In this document: in pieces, positions 1-12,000 of the stretch
Numbering within the stretch: position 1 is the stretch's first letter
Layout of the letters: every line of letters starts with the position of its first letter
DNA from: Phaenicophaeus curvirostris
Taxonomy: Eukaryota; Chordata; Aves; Cuculiformes; Cuculidae
DNA: 64,000 bases
NCBI RefSeq assembly: GCF_032191515.1
Contig: NC_091392.1
Span: 100,449,571-100,513,570 of the forward strand
Direction: 5' to 3'
Notes under the pieces: model-generated
Databases searched by the model: none
What the model was told of the DNA's origin: nothing
What the model saw: the letters and a program-made list of their open reading frames with translations, nothing else
Made by a program: the position numbers and the translations under genes

Positions 1-347
1 AAGATATTAATAGTGTTAGTGCTGACTCACATATCTTACTGCTGAGGGAATTGAAATATGGAATGAGGTACCAGAAGAGATCTGAGATGAGTTAAGTGCA
101 ATTCCAGAGTCGATCTCAGAAAGGTCTTGGATGGTTTTAACATCTTTTATGATAAAGCACTTTAAAGTTTTATTATATGTCTCATATAGCCTAGCAGCAG
201 ACAATCCACCTCTGAACCACAAGTACACAGACGCTTCCTCTTTTGCAGGATTTGTCTGAGTTTTCCAGATACAGGTGTGCTGTGAAAGAAACTATTAGTG
301 AGAAATTGTGATGGAAACAGGTAATTAGGGGACTGAAACATCACTCA
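1..347. other. unique intronic DNA, no gene seen
   Basis: AT-rich DNA with no recognisable repeat or exon. Two overlapping minus-strand open frames here are short and not protein-like. Confidence 0.5.
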
Positions 348-556
348 CACAAGAAGAGGCTGAGAGATTTGGGATTGTTTAGCATGAAGAAGTAGCAAAT
401 CATGAACTTAATCAAAATTCAAAAGAAAAAAATTGGAAGCAGAACTTTATAGACCTCTAATTTTCTGAGGAACCCGCTCTATCTGGACATAGTTGGAGAA
501 GAAAGTTGGACTAGGTGACTTCCAGAGATCTTTTCCAACACGAAACATTCTGTGAT
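348..556 (+). mobile_element. CR1 LINE, short degraded fragment
   Basis: The segment begins with a diverged form of the CR1 motif encoding RLRELGLFSLEK (AAGAAGAGGCTGAGAG). It then jumps by internal deletion to the CR1 3' end, with GTTGGACTAGGTGACTTCC and the tail ATTCTGTGATTTTC. It is heavily mutated and therefore old. Confidence 0.8.
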
Positions 557-1355
557 TTTCTAACTCTAGAATATTTTGGGCTGAAGAATCTGCATATCAC
601 AATATTCAGGAATGTGACCAATCCTGAAACACCAACAAAGTAAACAAACAAACAAACAAATAAAACCTACACCCCCTTTGCTGGTTATTCACAAAGATTA
701 ATCTTCTTTAGTTTTTCCTAAGCAATTTTCTCCCCCCTTTGGATTTGAGCCCCTCCAAAGAGACTACCTGTCTGTTCAAGTCATATTCAATAAAAAAAAA
801 CTAGGCTACACCGAGTTTGTGTGAATACATTTCTTGTGCAGCTATATTCCAAGAATGTAGTGACCTCACAAGTGCAATGGTACAATATTTGGAGTTCAGA
901 GTGGTGGCCAGATGTATTCAGCAAGTACCATGGGACATCATTTGGAAAATAAAAAAATATTTGGTATACAACATCATACTTAGTACTGATAGCTACACTG
1001 AATACATTATTTGATAATACCAGAAGAAACTTGTCCATTTTTAACATATATGCCTAGACAAAACCCAGATGAATGCATCCCAGCTTTTTCACTTAAGCAT
1101 TTATTGCAGGCATTTTGGTTTTTTCAGAGTTGGGGAAAAATATTATTGTTGTTGTTTCCTTCTGCAGTTCAAATTGTAGCAGTAAGTAGAGGACTGAAGA
1201 CAGTAATTTGAAAAGCAAATATATAGAGTATCTACAATTTACAGCTACATAGCAATAGAGTACTACTTGACCACACTTGCAAGAGACGATTAATAGTATT
1301 GGTTCTCATATTCCATTTTCCTTTAACTGGTATAGTCTGTAGACTCACCCAGAAA
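557..1355. other. unique intronic DNA with a short (AAAC)n tract
   Basis: An (AAAC)n run of about 5 units lies at 642-660. The rest is AT-rich with two overlapping antisense open frames of under 90 codons. No gene is supported. Confidence 0.6.
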
Positions 1356-2557
1356 TTCACAGAATCACAGAATCATCAGGTTGGAAAAGACCTCTTGGAT
1401 CATCACGTCCAATCATTCCTATAAACCCCTAAACCATATCCCTGAGCACCTCATCCTCCCATCTTTCAAACCCCTTCAGGGATGGTGACTCAAGCACCTC
1501 CCTGGGCAGCCTGTTCCAGTGCCCAATGACCCTTTCTGTGATTTTTTTTTTCTGATGTCCAGCCTGAATCTTCCCTGGCAGGGCTTGATGCCATTCCTCA
1601 TTGTCCTTTCCCCTCTCACTTGGGAGAAGAGGCCAGCTCCCTCCTCTCTACAACCTCCTTTCAGGTAGTTGTAGAGTGCAATAAGGTCTCCCCTCAGCCT
1701 CCTCTTCTCCAGGCTAAACAACCCCAGTTCCCTCAGCCTCGCCTCATAAGGCCTGTTCTCCAGCCCCTTCACCAGCTTTGTTGCTCTCCTCTGGACACAC
1801 ACCAGAGCCTCAACATCCTTCTTGTGGTGAGGGGCCCAAAACTGAACACAGGATTCAAGGAGCGGCCTCACCAGTGCCGAGTACAGAGGGAGAATAACCT
1901 CCCTGGACCTGCTGGTCACACTGTTTCTGATATAAGCCAAGATGCCATTGGCCTTCTTGGCCACCTGAGCACACTGCTGGCTCATGTTCAGAAGGTTATC
2001 TGTCAACAACCCCAGGTCCCTCTCCTCCGGGCAGCTTTTTAGCCACTTTTCTCCGAGTCTGTAGCACTGCACAGGGGTTTTGTGCCCCAAGTGCAGGACC
2101 AGGCATTTGGCTTTGGTAAACCTCATGCCATTGGTCTCAGCCCAGCAGTCCAGCCGGTTCAGATCCCTTTGAAGAATCTCCCTACCCTCCAGGAGATCAA
2201 CACTTCCACCCAGCTTAGTGTCATCCACAAACCTACTAAGGGTGCATTCAGTCCCCTCATCTAGGTCATTGATAAAGACATTGAACAGGGCTGGACCCAG
2301 CACTGAGCCCTGGGGAACCCCAGTTTTAACTGGCCTTCAGCTGGAGTTAACTCCATTTCCCACCACTCTCTGGGCCTGGCCATCTAAACAGTTTTCCACC
2401 CAGGAGAGTATGTTCCTGTCCAGACCAGAGGCTGACAGTTTCTGAAGCAGAATGCTGTGAGGAACTGTGTCAAAGGCTTTACTGAAGTCCAAGATGACAA
2501 CAGTCACAGCCTTTCCCTCGTCCAGATCACCTTGTCATAGAAGGCAATCAGGTTAGT
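1356..2557 (-). mobile_element. CR1 LINE, 5'-truncated, with long open RT C-terminal frame
   Basis: On the minus strand this runs from the RT palm (LDFSKAFDTVPH, motif A) through VPQGSVLGP (motif B) and FVDDTKLGG (motif C, the FADD-type box) into the ORF2 C-terminus. It ends in the 3' tail at 1356-1375. A frame of 275 codons is open at 1476-2303. Upstream of it a single in-frame TGA at 2337-2339 sits where CR1 normally has Trp (NSS-W-RPV). A further frameshift lies near 2525-2535, before the truncation. Full CR1 elements are about 4.5 kb, so only the last quarter remains. The frame suggests a fairly young copy. It is an inactive fragment because the endonuclease and ORF1 are absent. Its orientation matches CADM2 transcription. 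Confidence 0.97.
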
Positions 2558-3670
2558 TAACAGCATCAGCTCTAATAAAGAGTGCTGCAGTAACAATCTA
2601 CAACACCGGATACATTAATATTTTTGGTATCTAAGTTATAATAACCCATTTCAAATTATACTACAGCCTTGATTCCTTCTTCTCTCTCTTCTCTTCACTT
2701 CAGAGCTGATGCAATTAGCTCCTTTTTACCCAGCAATCAACTACTTTTTCTCCTTCCCCAGGCACTAAATTGAAGACCTCTATTTAAAAAAATATTAAAA
2801 ATAATAAACGTGCTATTTGTACACCTGAATCTCTTTTCTCATCTTACTCAACTACTATTAGATTAAATAGCTCTGGAAAAATTCCAGATACCCAACTGCT
2901 TCTGGTAAACAATGATTTTTTAACACTACCATTTTCAATGAAAGCAGTATTTTTACATCTGTTTTCCATTTTGCTTACAAACTCTGTTTGCCAAGTTTGG
3001 GGCTTTCCTCAGATCCTCTTCTTGCCCTTCTTTAATTAGGGTGTTTCCAAATTCTTCAAGCAAAAGCTACTAAATTAAATTTTATATTTAATTCTTTTCT
3101 CGTATAACAATCTTTAGTATACTCAATTTATGTTTATCTTCCAACAGACAGTATTTGTCCTGCTGCATTGATCCTACCCTTTCCTTGTTCTTTATTCCTT
3201 TTCCTCTTCATCTTCCTTTCTTCTTTTTCTTTGAAATCTTTCCTGGCTGCAGACATATGGGGATGTTGCCAATGCTTGAAATAAGCTGTCTTTAACTTCA
3301 CTTTTTCCTCCATCTAGACCCTTCCTCCTAATCTCATCAGTCTTAAATTGATAAAGAAACCTGTTGGCATCATCTTAGTAACACTTTTCCCATTTTCTGT
3401 AGGAAATAATTTTGTTTCCTCCGTGCGATAGATAATTTCTCCATGAGAATGAGGCCACTGAAATAAATTAGAAAATAAGAATGGGCTAAACCAATTACAT
3501 ATGAAATATACATCAGGAATACTGATAAGTAACACCTTAAAATGGAAGAGTACATAAAATTAATTTATTTCTATATATTTCCAAATATAAAGTCCAAAGT
3601 ACACTTTATCTTTTCTGTAACAGAAGTGCAAAAAAGTGTAACAACTGCAAATTTAAATAACTTTACACTT
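2558..3670. other. AT- and pyrimidine-rich unique intron
   Basis: Long C/T-rich stretches occur around 2650-2770 and 3165-3260. I saw no exon and no repeat family. Confidence 0.55.
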
Positions 3671-4261
3671 ATCAGCATCCTGAGCTGTACTAGGAAAAAT
3701 GTTCCCAGCAGGTCCAAGGAGATGATCCTTCCCCTCTGCTAAGCACAGGTGAGGCCACACTTGAAGTATTATGTCCAATTCTAGACTCACCCAGCACAAA
3801 AGAGACAGGGACATACTAGAGTGAGCTCAAAAAGTGATTAAGAAACTGGAACATCTATCATGTAAGGATAGGCTGACAGTGCTGAAATTGTTCATGCTGG
3901 AGAAGAGAAGATGTAAGGGAATCTCATCAGTGTTTATAAATACCTGATGAGGGCAGTAGAGAAGACAGAGCCAAACAGTTCTCAGTAGTGCACACTAACA
4001 GGCAAAAAGGCAATGGGCACAAATTGAAATGCAGGAAATTCAACTTAAGCATTAAAAAACCTGTTTTACTGTGAGAGTGGTCAGACAGCTGCACATGATG
4101 CCCAGAGAGGTTGTAGAGTTTCCACCCTTGAAGATATTCAAAACCTGACTGGACGTAGTCTGGGGAAACCTGCTTTGGCTGCCCAGATTGAGCAGGGTGG
4201 TTAGACTATATGATCTCCAGGAGTACCTTCCAACCTCAGCTATTCTATGATTCTCTATTCC
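3671..4261 (+). mobile_element. CR1 LINE, old diverged 3' fragment
   Basis: The plus strand follows the CR1 ORF2 C-terminal region from the equivalent of NSILACI at 3671. It passes the remains of RPLLEYCVQF and LFMLEKRR, reaches the 3' UTR with TATGATCTCCAGGAGTACC, and ends in TATTCTATGATTCTC. The frames are broken throughout, so this is an old copy. Confidence 0.92.
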
Positions 4262-6911
4262 ATATATCTTTTGCCTGTATCATAATACTACAGACAAATA
4301 AAACTAAAAGTTTTCAAGCATTCCTCTCTTCCTTTATTTGGCTTTTAAATTGTTTTCTTATAATTAACAACTGATACCTGGAATAGTACTCTGCAGATAT
4401 TAGTGAAGACAACTGTTTGAAGACTATGCATCCATAGAGCTAAGTCTCACCCGGCATTGTTAAAATGTTGACAATTTAATGTGATCTCCTCTGGAAATGA
4501 GTGCTGCTCTAAGTAGATCCTCTTATGATCATCTCTTTTCCCAGAACAACAAATAATTTAAAAACCTTTGATTGCATCAGTGAAAGTATTTCCAGTTAGA
4601 AGAACAGAGAGGGAGTTGGAGAGAAGGAAGCATGCCAGAAGTTCATGGTAAGTACATATGGATGAGCACTCACATGCACCAGGACTGTGTTCTAGGTGGC
4701 TGTGATCTGTTCTCAGCTGCTTTTTCTACTTGTAGGATACCACAAGCTCGAGCTCTCCAGGAAAACTTTTGTGTCAATAATGAATTACAGCATTATTTTC
4801 AGAGATAATAACAACAGCAAAAGAGTTCTGGAAGCTCTGGCAACTTAGATCTTCAGGGTTGTTGAAAAGCTCAACAAATTACCTTTGTACTTAGGGTGAA
4901 TTTCCTTATTGAGAAAGGGTATTACTTCTAGCTAGAAATTTAAAATGTTTCTTCCTCAGACCAGCAATCCCATAGTGTTATCAGGATTCAGCTGGAGCCA
5001 AAGAAATCTATTTTAAAAAATCCCTAGTAGACAAAAAAAAATGAGATCTATAATCCAGTTATTAGAGGTGCTGTCATGAAGTGCCTGCAAATGCTGATGT
5101 ACTGAATATGCTTTTGAACTCTCTATGCTTGATAGTCACACTGGATTACTCTGTTCCCAAGAGGTCCATTCTGAGATCATGGGGAAAAAAAAGAAATCGA
5201 ATCATACAGCACTTATTAACTCTCAATTAAAAATCTGAGTGAAAAAAATCTCAAAAATATTTTTGTAGAAAAATGCACAGAGCTGATAATTCCTCTAGTG
5301 TTTCCTAAATTTGAAACTTACTTTGCAGATTTAATTTTCTCTATTGAATTTTGGAAAGTATCACCGAACAGCAATGGATTAAAACAAAATAAAGCAATCT
5401 CCCACCACCACAGCCAAAAGGAAAAATAAAAAGAAAAACAAAAAACAATCAAACAGTTCTGGCACAGAAAAATCCAATCCTATCAATTTAAGGATACAGC
5501 CAGATTTCAATTTACAGCCAGGCAGAGGAAAGTAATCAGAGTATATGGATTGATACTAACCCTAAGGCACCGTTAATTTCTGTAGGGGACTTTAGGGAAG
5601 ATCCTAGTGTAAAATCTGGATCATGAGATTTACACCAATAGTTACCAGAGTATGAAACAAGGTTGGTCTCCAGGGGATGAAGACAGAACAAAACCCTCAT
5701 ATGCAAATCTGTCTTCCTAATTCCACCTACAGACATAAAACATTAAGTGAATTAAAGCCAAAAATGAGAGGGGGGAAAAGCCTTTGCCTCCCTCAGTGGC
5801 ACTTTAGAGGACACTGCTTAAACAGTGGACACTGCTTTAACTGTTTGGACACTGCTTAAAATCAGAGTGAGGGGAAAAGGGACAAAAGATGCTGAACTAC
5901 TTGAGGATCTGGCCCTGGTGCGTGTATCTAGATCCAAGACAGACAGCTACAGATGAGCCTAGATGAAACATTACTGACTGCGTCAGACAAAGGAGGATGG
6001 GAATGATGATTACACTTCTTTTCAATGTGAATTGCTGTAGCCAAAGTGACATCCTGAATTATTCTATGAATGTAGTCGCTGATCATCCATTTTAAAATTA
6101 CAGATATATTGTTCCCCATGAAAATGAAATCAAAGACTCGACTCTGATCTCCCCCATAACGGAACAAATCAGATAATGTAAATCAAGTGTCATCTTGTAA
6201 GGTGATCTCTACTGGAATAAATTTGGCAGCTTTGATAGACATGTCAAAAAGCCGCTACAACAATACCCAGGAAGCTCACTGGCACTTTGTACTATTATTT
6301 GTGTTCTGATATTTCTGTAACTTTATTAAGGAAAAGTACCTAGTCCTAGTTGTGACTGAACTTGCCACATAAAACTATAGCAAACATCAGAAACACGAAT
6401 CCTTGTGCCTAAGGAAAACCTTTGGGCACTGCTGAAATCCTTCAATTATGCAATGACAGGTATCTAGCTGAGCTGCTGAGCTCAGTTTTCTCAGTAAGGA
6501 CAAATGACTGAATTCTCCTGGGTCATTTAAGAGCACTGGGAGTGAGGGACAGATCCTTTGTTTGCATCAGGGCAATTCACACGCAAGGCACTCCCCTATT
6601 TATTTTACCCATAAGCTCACGCACCAAACATTCTCAGAGTTACTTGCTCTACTTCCAGCTCACTTGACTATCTAGCAGGCCATCACCACTGGACTTTTTA
6701 GGCATCTGCCATTAAGAGTGTCCTTTTAAGCTGTCCAACTTTCTACAAATACATATTATACAAATATAAATACAAACACATATTAATTGAAGGACAGACT
6801 TTTGAGTGTTTCATATCCACTAGCTCATCTTTTTTTCTGCTTCCTACTGTCAGAATTTGCAGTGGAATAGCTTTGGTACATGAAAGTGTGAGCAAAGATC
6901 ATTAAGAAAGT
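4262..6911. other. unique intronic DNA with small tandem motifs
   Basis: No exon or recognised transposon. A small three-copy motif lies at 5809-5859, reported separately. A-rich runs occur at 5030-5042 and 5410-5450. Confidence 0.55.
5809..5859 (+). repeat. three copies of GGACACTGCTT(T)AA
   Basis: The 13-14 bp unit GGACACTGCTTAA recurs at 5809, 5827 and 5847 with 4-6 bp spacers. The middle copy has one extra T. Confidence 0.85.
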
Positions 6912-7145
6912 ACAGTGGCCAGATGGTTAGGACATTCTCTGAGAAGGCCGGTAGACCAGAAGTCTTATTGCTCATTCTTATTAGAGACTGTGGCAGTTAA
7001 AAACCTTGTCCCTTCATCATTCACCCCACTTGCAATGACTGCTCTAACTACTTGGCTACTGGCTTGAACCACGCAGCCTCTTCTCTGTTCTTTCATTTGT
7101 GTCTTTGTTTCAGTATCCTTTAGGGAGAAGTGGAGAATCTCAAGA
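6912..7145 (+). mobile_element. possible old tRNA-derived SINE-like fragment
   Basis: GGTTAGGACATTCTCTGAGA at 6925-6944 and the following GACCAGAAGTC resemble the tRNA head of old amniote SINEs. The segment near 7032-7060 (GCTCTAACTACTTGGCTACT) resembles the complementary form of the same motif. This is recognition from memory at low identity. The anticodon region and cloverleaf are not intact, so it is not a tRNA gene. Confidence 0.35.
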
Positions 7146-8659
7146 AGCACTAAAACCCTCCCTTTAGACTGAAGTTGCTTGACCAGGCTTTATTGCGTCT
7201 CATTAGGATTTCATAATGTTTAGCTTGCACAGCTTCTGCTGCAGCTTGCTGTCTTTTGAGAACCACATTCTTAATTTGTCTTGCTCTTTCCAGATATTTC
7301 TCAGAGGGCTTGAACATGTAATTTGAGGCAGACATTTCCTATAGGTATGTGTGTCTTTTTTGGGAATCAATATATTGCTTACCTAGAGAGGAAAAACTGT
7401 AGTTTTCATTAAATAATCAAGTGTTACAAAGTTACTAACAAAACCAGGTGTTGACTCTTCAACCTCCCATCATACCTACTTGACTGTTTTCAAAAGCCAG
7501 ACATCAGATAAGATTCTCTTTTATTTCATTGTGTAATAAGTAATACAATTAAAGTTAGGTACCAGGCACTAGTTCTCAATGCCAAAGTCTATAGAGTCCA
7601 GAAGAGATGTACACATAATGAACTTACCTAAACAAGGTTTTTTGTAAAACATCTCAAAATTCTTGTTACTTATAATATTAATGCAATTTATGTTTGAATA
7701 TCTGAGGTATGAGAAGTTCTGTATGGACCAGAACTGTTTGAGCAAGGAAGATGCTTATTTATCTGATTTCTGTTTTGGTGTACAAGCAAAGAGAGTGCTA
7801 TTTCCATGGTTGAAGTTCAAGATGTGTCTCACCTGAAAAATGGATTCCAGTAAAATCAACAATATACAATCTATACTGGGTATGTGTATCAACTTAGAGG
7901 AAAAAATGAGGAAAACAATCATTAAGACAAACAGCGGACTAAACTAAACCTGACAGGCTTGAGTGATGACATAATACCCTCTTACTCTGTGATGGTGACA
8001 CAAAAATTCCAAAGGACACAAAGCTGTCAGTCTTGTTGTTTATCTTCTATCTAAGACTAATAAAAGGAGGTCGATGATTGACAGAACAGACATTGGCACA
8101 GTCCTAGGTCTACAGTTTGCACTCTGTTTGAAAAATGTGTTGGTGGTTTTAGTGGTGCCTTATTTGTTATTGCCTTTTTCTGCATTACCTTTGTGATCTT
8201 TCACAAACTTTTGATGTAACTTTTTTAAAGCTATTATCGTCTTTGTAATTTCATGATTAGTAGTTATAATTGCTGAAACTGCAATGCTCTACTAATTTAG
8301 CAACAGAATCAGCTTCCAAGGAAGTGTCTAATTTAGTTGAAAATAAAGCTAAGTTTTGCATAACCCTTAGGAACTATCATGGTGAATAATGGAATATTAT
8401 CAAATGTTTCTATTTTTAGCTGCCTCAGAAAACAAAGCCTAAATGCATCTTGCTACATCAGCTCCTACCTATTAAATATGGAAAATGACACAGGTCTCTA
8501 TAGAGCACAACATTGGAGCAGCATAATTTTACAATATAAGCCTTTTAAGGCAGGTAAAACTATAAAGAGAGAGAATAAGGAACAGTTTACATAATGAAGC
8601 ATTACTGAAAACAAGTGACTTATTTGATGATTGCCTCAATTACTCTGTAGCCATGTCTA
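7146..8659. other. unique intronic DNA with a 61-codon minus-strand open frame
   Basis: The minus frame 7150-7335 has a Lys/Arg/Gln/Ala-rich, helix-like composition that stands out from neighbouring chance frames. I do not recognise it, and there are no splice or promoter signals around it. The rest is AT-rich with no repeat seen. Confidence 0.4.
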
Positions 8660-9010
8660 CACACTTTTTGAACACCTCCAGGGATGGTGACTCCACCATT
8701 TCCCTGGGCAGCTTCTTCCAATGCTTCACCGCTCTTTCAGTAAAGATCCTTTTTTGGTTTTTTTCTAATAGTCAATCTAAACCTCCCCTGGTGCAATTTG
8801 AGACTGTTTCCTCTCTTTCTATCACCTGTTACTTGGGAGAAGAGACCAACACCCACCTCGCTTCCTTCTGCTCCCTTCAGGTAGTTGTACAAAGCAATAA
8901 TTTCTCCCCCCATACTTCTGTTCTCCAGGCTAAATAATCCCAGTTCCCTCAGCTGCTCCTTATAAGATCTTTTCTCCAGACCAGCTTTGTTGCCATCAAC
9001 TTCTTCTCAA
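8660..9010 (-). mobile_element. CR1 LINE, internal fragment lacking both ends
   Basis: The plus strand is the complement of CR1 from the 3' UTR motif AACACCTCCAGGGATGGTGA back into the ORF2 C-terminus (CTCCAGGCTAAATAATCCCA). The usual tail of repeated GAATCATAGA is missing at the 3' side, so this copy lost its end or was cut by a later deletion. Confidence 0.93.
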
Positions 9011-12000
9011 ATTATTCAAAAACCTTATATAATTGAAGAAGGTACTATATAGATCCACACTGCCTTGTAATTAATTGCTTTCACTGGAGAAGATGTACAG
9101 GCCCGTGTTAGAAAGTTACATCTTCAGGACTTAGAGGAGATATCTGCTTTTCTAAAAGCAAATACACTCAGTAATAAGAAGGGCATTTTGCTACCGATTT
9201 GCTCTTTCTATCGGAAACGGAGATGCACAATACCACGGAGCAATATTTATGTTTTCTACTGAAGCTTGTGTGCTCCCCTTTAAAGCATCGAATGTAGTGC
9301 TGAGAAACACACAATTTGCTTCTGCTTTGCATAATGGTTTGCTGTTTGACCTTGTCTGCAGGCACTTTAGCTCACTGAGTGTGAGATTTCTAAACACCAC
9401 CCCCAACCAGTGACACTGAGTTTTCTTTCCGACTAATGCTTGATGTAAAGTGTTATTGGAGGAAAGGCACAGTACCTGAGAAAGGTGTGGATTAAATACT
9501 CATTCCAGAGTGGACTGGAAAACATCCTTTATTGGCACACATTGGCTGAATAGAATAGCTCTATTCATCTTCCAGTTGCTGAGCACTAGGGCAGAACGTG
9601 AAGAAAGTCTTTGGCTGGAATAGCTGCACCAAACGGGCATATCACTATGCTTTTAAGTCCCACCACTCTATGTCCATACACTCCCCTCCCTTATTTCAGT
9701 AATTTTGGCTGATAACAAATATATCTTTTCAAGTTTCAAAAGATCATTTTGCCTTAAGGTTGTGCTTTGGCAGTATGTTTAACACTGGCCAAAGTAGGCA
9801 CAACAATTCATAATTTGAAAGATAATTGGGAAACTCCCTTCTCTTTCCTGTATTACAATTGCATTACAATGCATTTATATATATTGTAATGAGACACGTA
9901 TGAGTGTGCATCACTATGCTATAGACACATTATTCCAGCTGTTGAAGTTATTTTTCTTTGGCACCACATCTCGATGCCTGAACCCCCCCAAAACTCAGGA
10001 ATGCACATCCTATTACATCCTATTACATCTTATTACTTCAGTAATATAGAAAACCAGCCTAGCCAGTGAACTTAGCAGCATATAACTCTTCCTCCATTCC
10101 TCTGCCCTACACTCCACTCATATGTTTCCAGTGATAACAGGGCATTTTATTGTTATTTCAGGCGCAAGAATCTGCCAGTGTTACAGCCATCTTGTCTTCT
10201 TTGGGGTAGAATGAGAGTAAAATCTATGAATGAAATACATAACTGGAACACAGGCTTTTTTTATTTGATGAAGTGTGCTTTAGCTGAACTGCTTCTCCCT
10301 ATTGCAGTATAGCTGTTAGCCTTCTTAAAGAGGTCAGTTCCTTTTATGAGCTCATTCCTAGAAATTTTACATGGAAATCATTACATTTTAATAGGAAAAT
10401 CTGCCCTTATTTTGTCTGCATTTTTTGTTCACAAAATAGGGAGTTCTTGCTCTTGTTACTAGTATAATAAAAATCATCTGATAACTTTGCATCATTTCAG
10501 CAAGATATATTTAAAGCAGTAACATGATACATTTAATGCCATTTAAATATACAGCAACAAAACCATGTCATTACTCCCCTCTCCATGACACACTCTGTAG
10601 TAAAAGTCAGCAACAATTAAATGGAGGCATTTAATCAAATGTATGGTTTCAAGGGCAGCCTAGAAACATTAAAAGATAGCCTGAAAGCACTATGTTCTTA
10701 ACATCCTGATGTCAGACTCCTGTCAAAGTAGCTTTATTCTAACTACGAAAGAATGTTATCTTGACCGAAATAACAATGAAGGGAAGCACTCAGTCAGAAC
10801 TGATCGGATGTAATTCCTGTTCTCACACATTCCTCGTCACAAACATATTCTCAGATGACATTGGATCAGTCCAGTTTCTACCTTAAAATTTTAAGGGCTT
10901 TGCTGAAGCAACATCCTTAGATCTTTAAAATAGTAAAAATGGAAATTATAGTCACATAGCCATTTGAAAGACCCTGAAACAAACATCGGTACTGGGAGAA
11001 GAATAACTTTTAGCTGGACTAAAAGATTTTTAGAAAAATGAGTCACAAGAAAAATGCCTAGCAGGCAGGAATTGTAGATGCTTATCTCAGAATTTATGCC
11101 AGTGTCTTCTAAGTCTTTGATAATCTAGGTAAATTTTTTACCTTTTACTCCTATTGCAGAAATGCAGATGACAGTTAATAGTGGCACAGAGGCATTCAGA
11201 GGAAAATGCTAAAGAACAAAATTTCACATTGTATTCAGGAATATAAGTGACATTCCTAAATCTATTCTTAAAACTACAGTATCAGCAACATCCTAAATTT
11301 TAAACAAATAAATTACCAATACCAGATTTTAAGTTATAGCATCACAACCACCTCAGAGCTCTACATCTTATTTCCTTGCAGGTCAAAACGCAAAGATGGA
11401 AGACAAAATTAAATTTAGTATATTTTAAGGATTAGCAAACGTACTTTTTCTAATAAAAGTTGAAAGTAGTTTCCACAGCCTGGATTTCCTTGGGCATAGA
11501 CACACATATTCCATTTTTCAATAATGTATGCCTGATTATAGGTATATATTATAAGTGCCACAAATTTTCATGGTGTTGTCGAACCCGAGCAACCCAGCTG
11601 TACTCTGTGGAACAGCCATCTTCTGTTCCTCAGCTGTAACAGCAACATCTTGTATATACATAGTCCCAGATAAGAGCTTGGTTCTTAGTTTGGGCACACT
11701 TGGCAAATGAAATCCCCAATATGATGAGAGGATGGTTACTCTGAAGGCACGTTACCTGAGAAGTAGTTTATTACTGTACAGTCTTTTCTGGCCAAAGCGT
11801 GTACCATCTTATGATCCCTTATGGTTATACATGTAGGATATCCACTGCAAATTTGGAATCTCACTGAAAATAGTTGAATGCCATTGTATGAGGCCAGACT
11901 AAAATCAAAGCCAGGTTAAGACATAGCCACAAGTTAAGAGAAAAAAGGATATAAGAAACAATGAACATGTGCTTCTACGTGCCAAAGTACTTCTTGGTAG

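Noticed and set aside
1620..2445. plus-strand open frames over the CR1 at 1.4-2.6 kb
   Set aside because: They are antisense shadows of the CR1 ORF2 on the minus strand.
6915..6975. possible tRNA gene
   Set aside because: Only the A-box-like part is recognisable; no anticodon stem, T-arm or cloverleaf pairing could be drawn.
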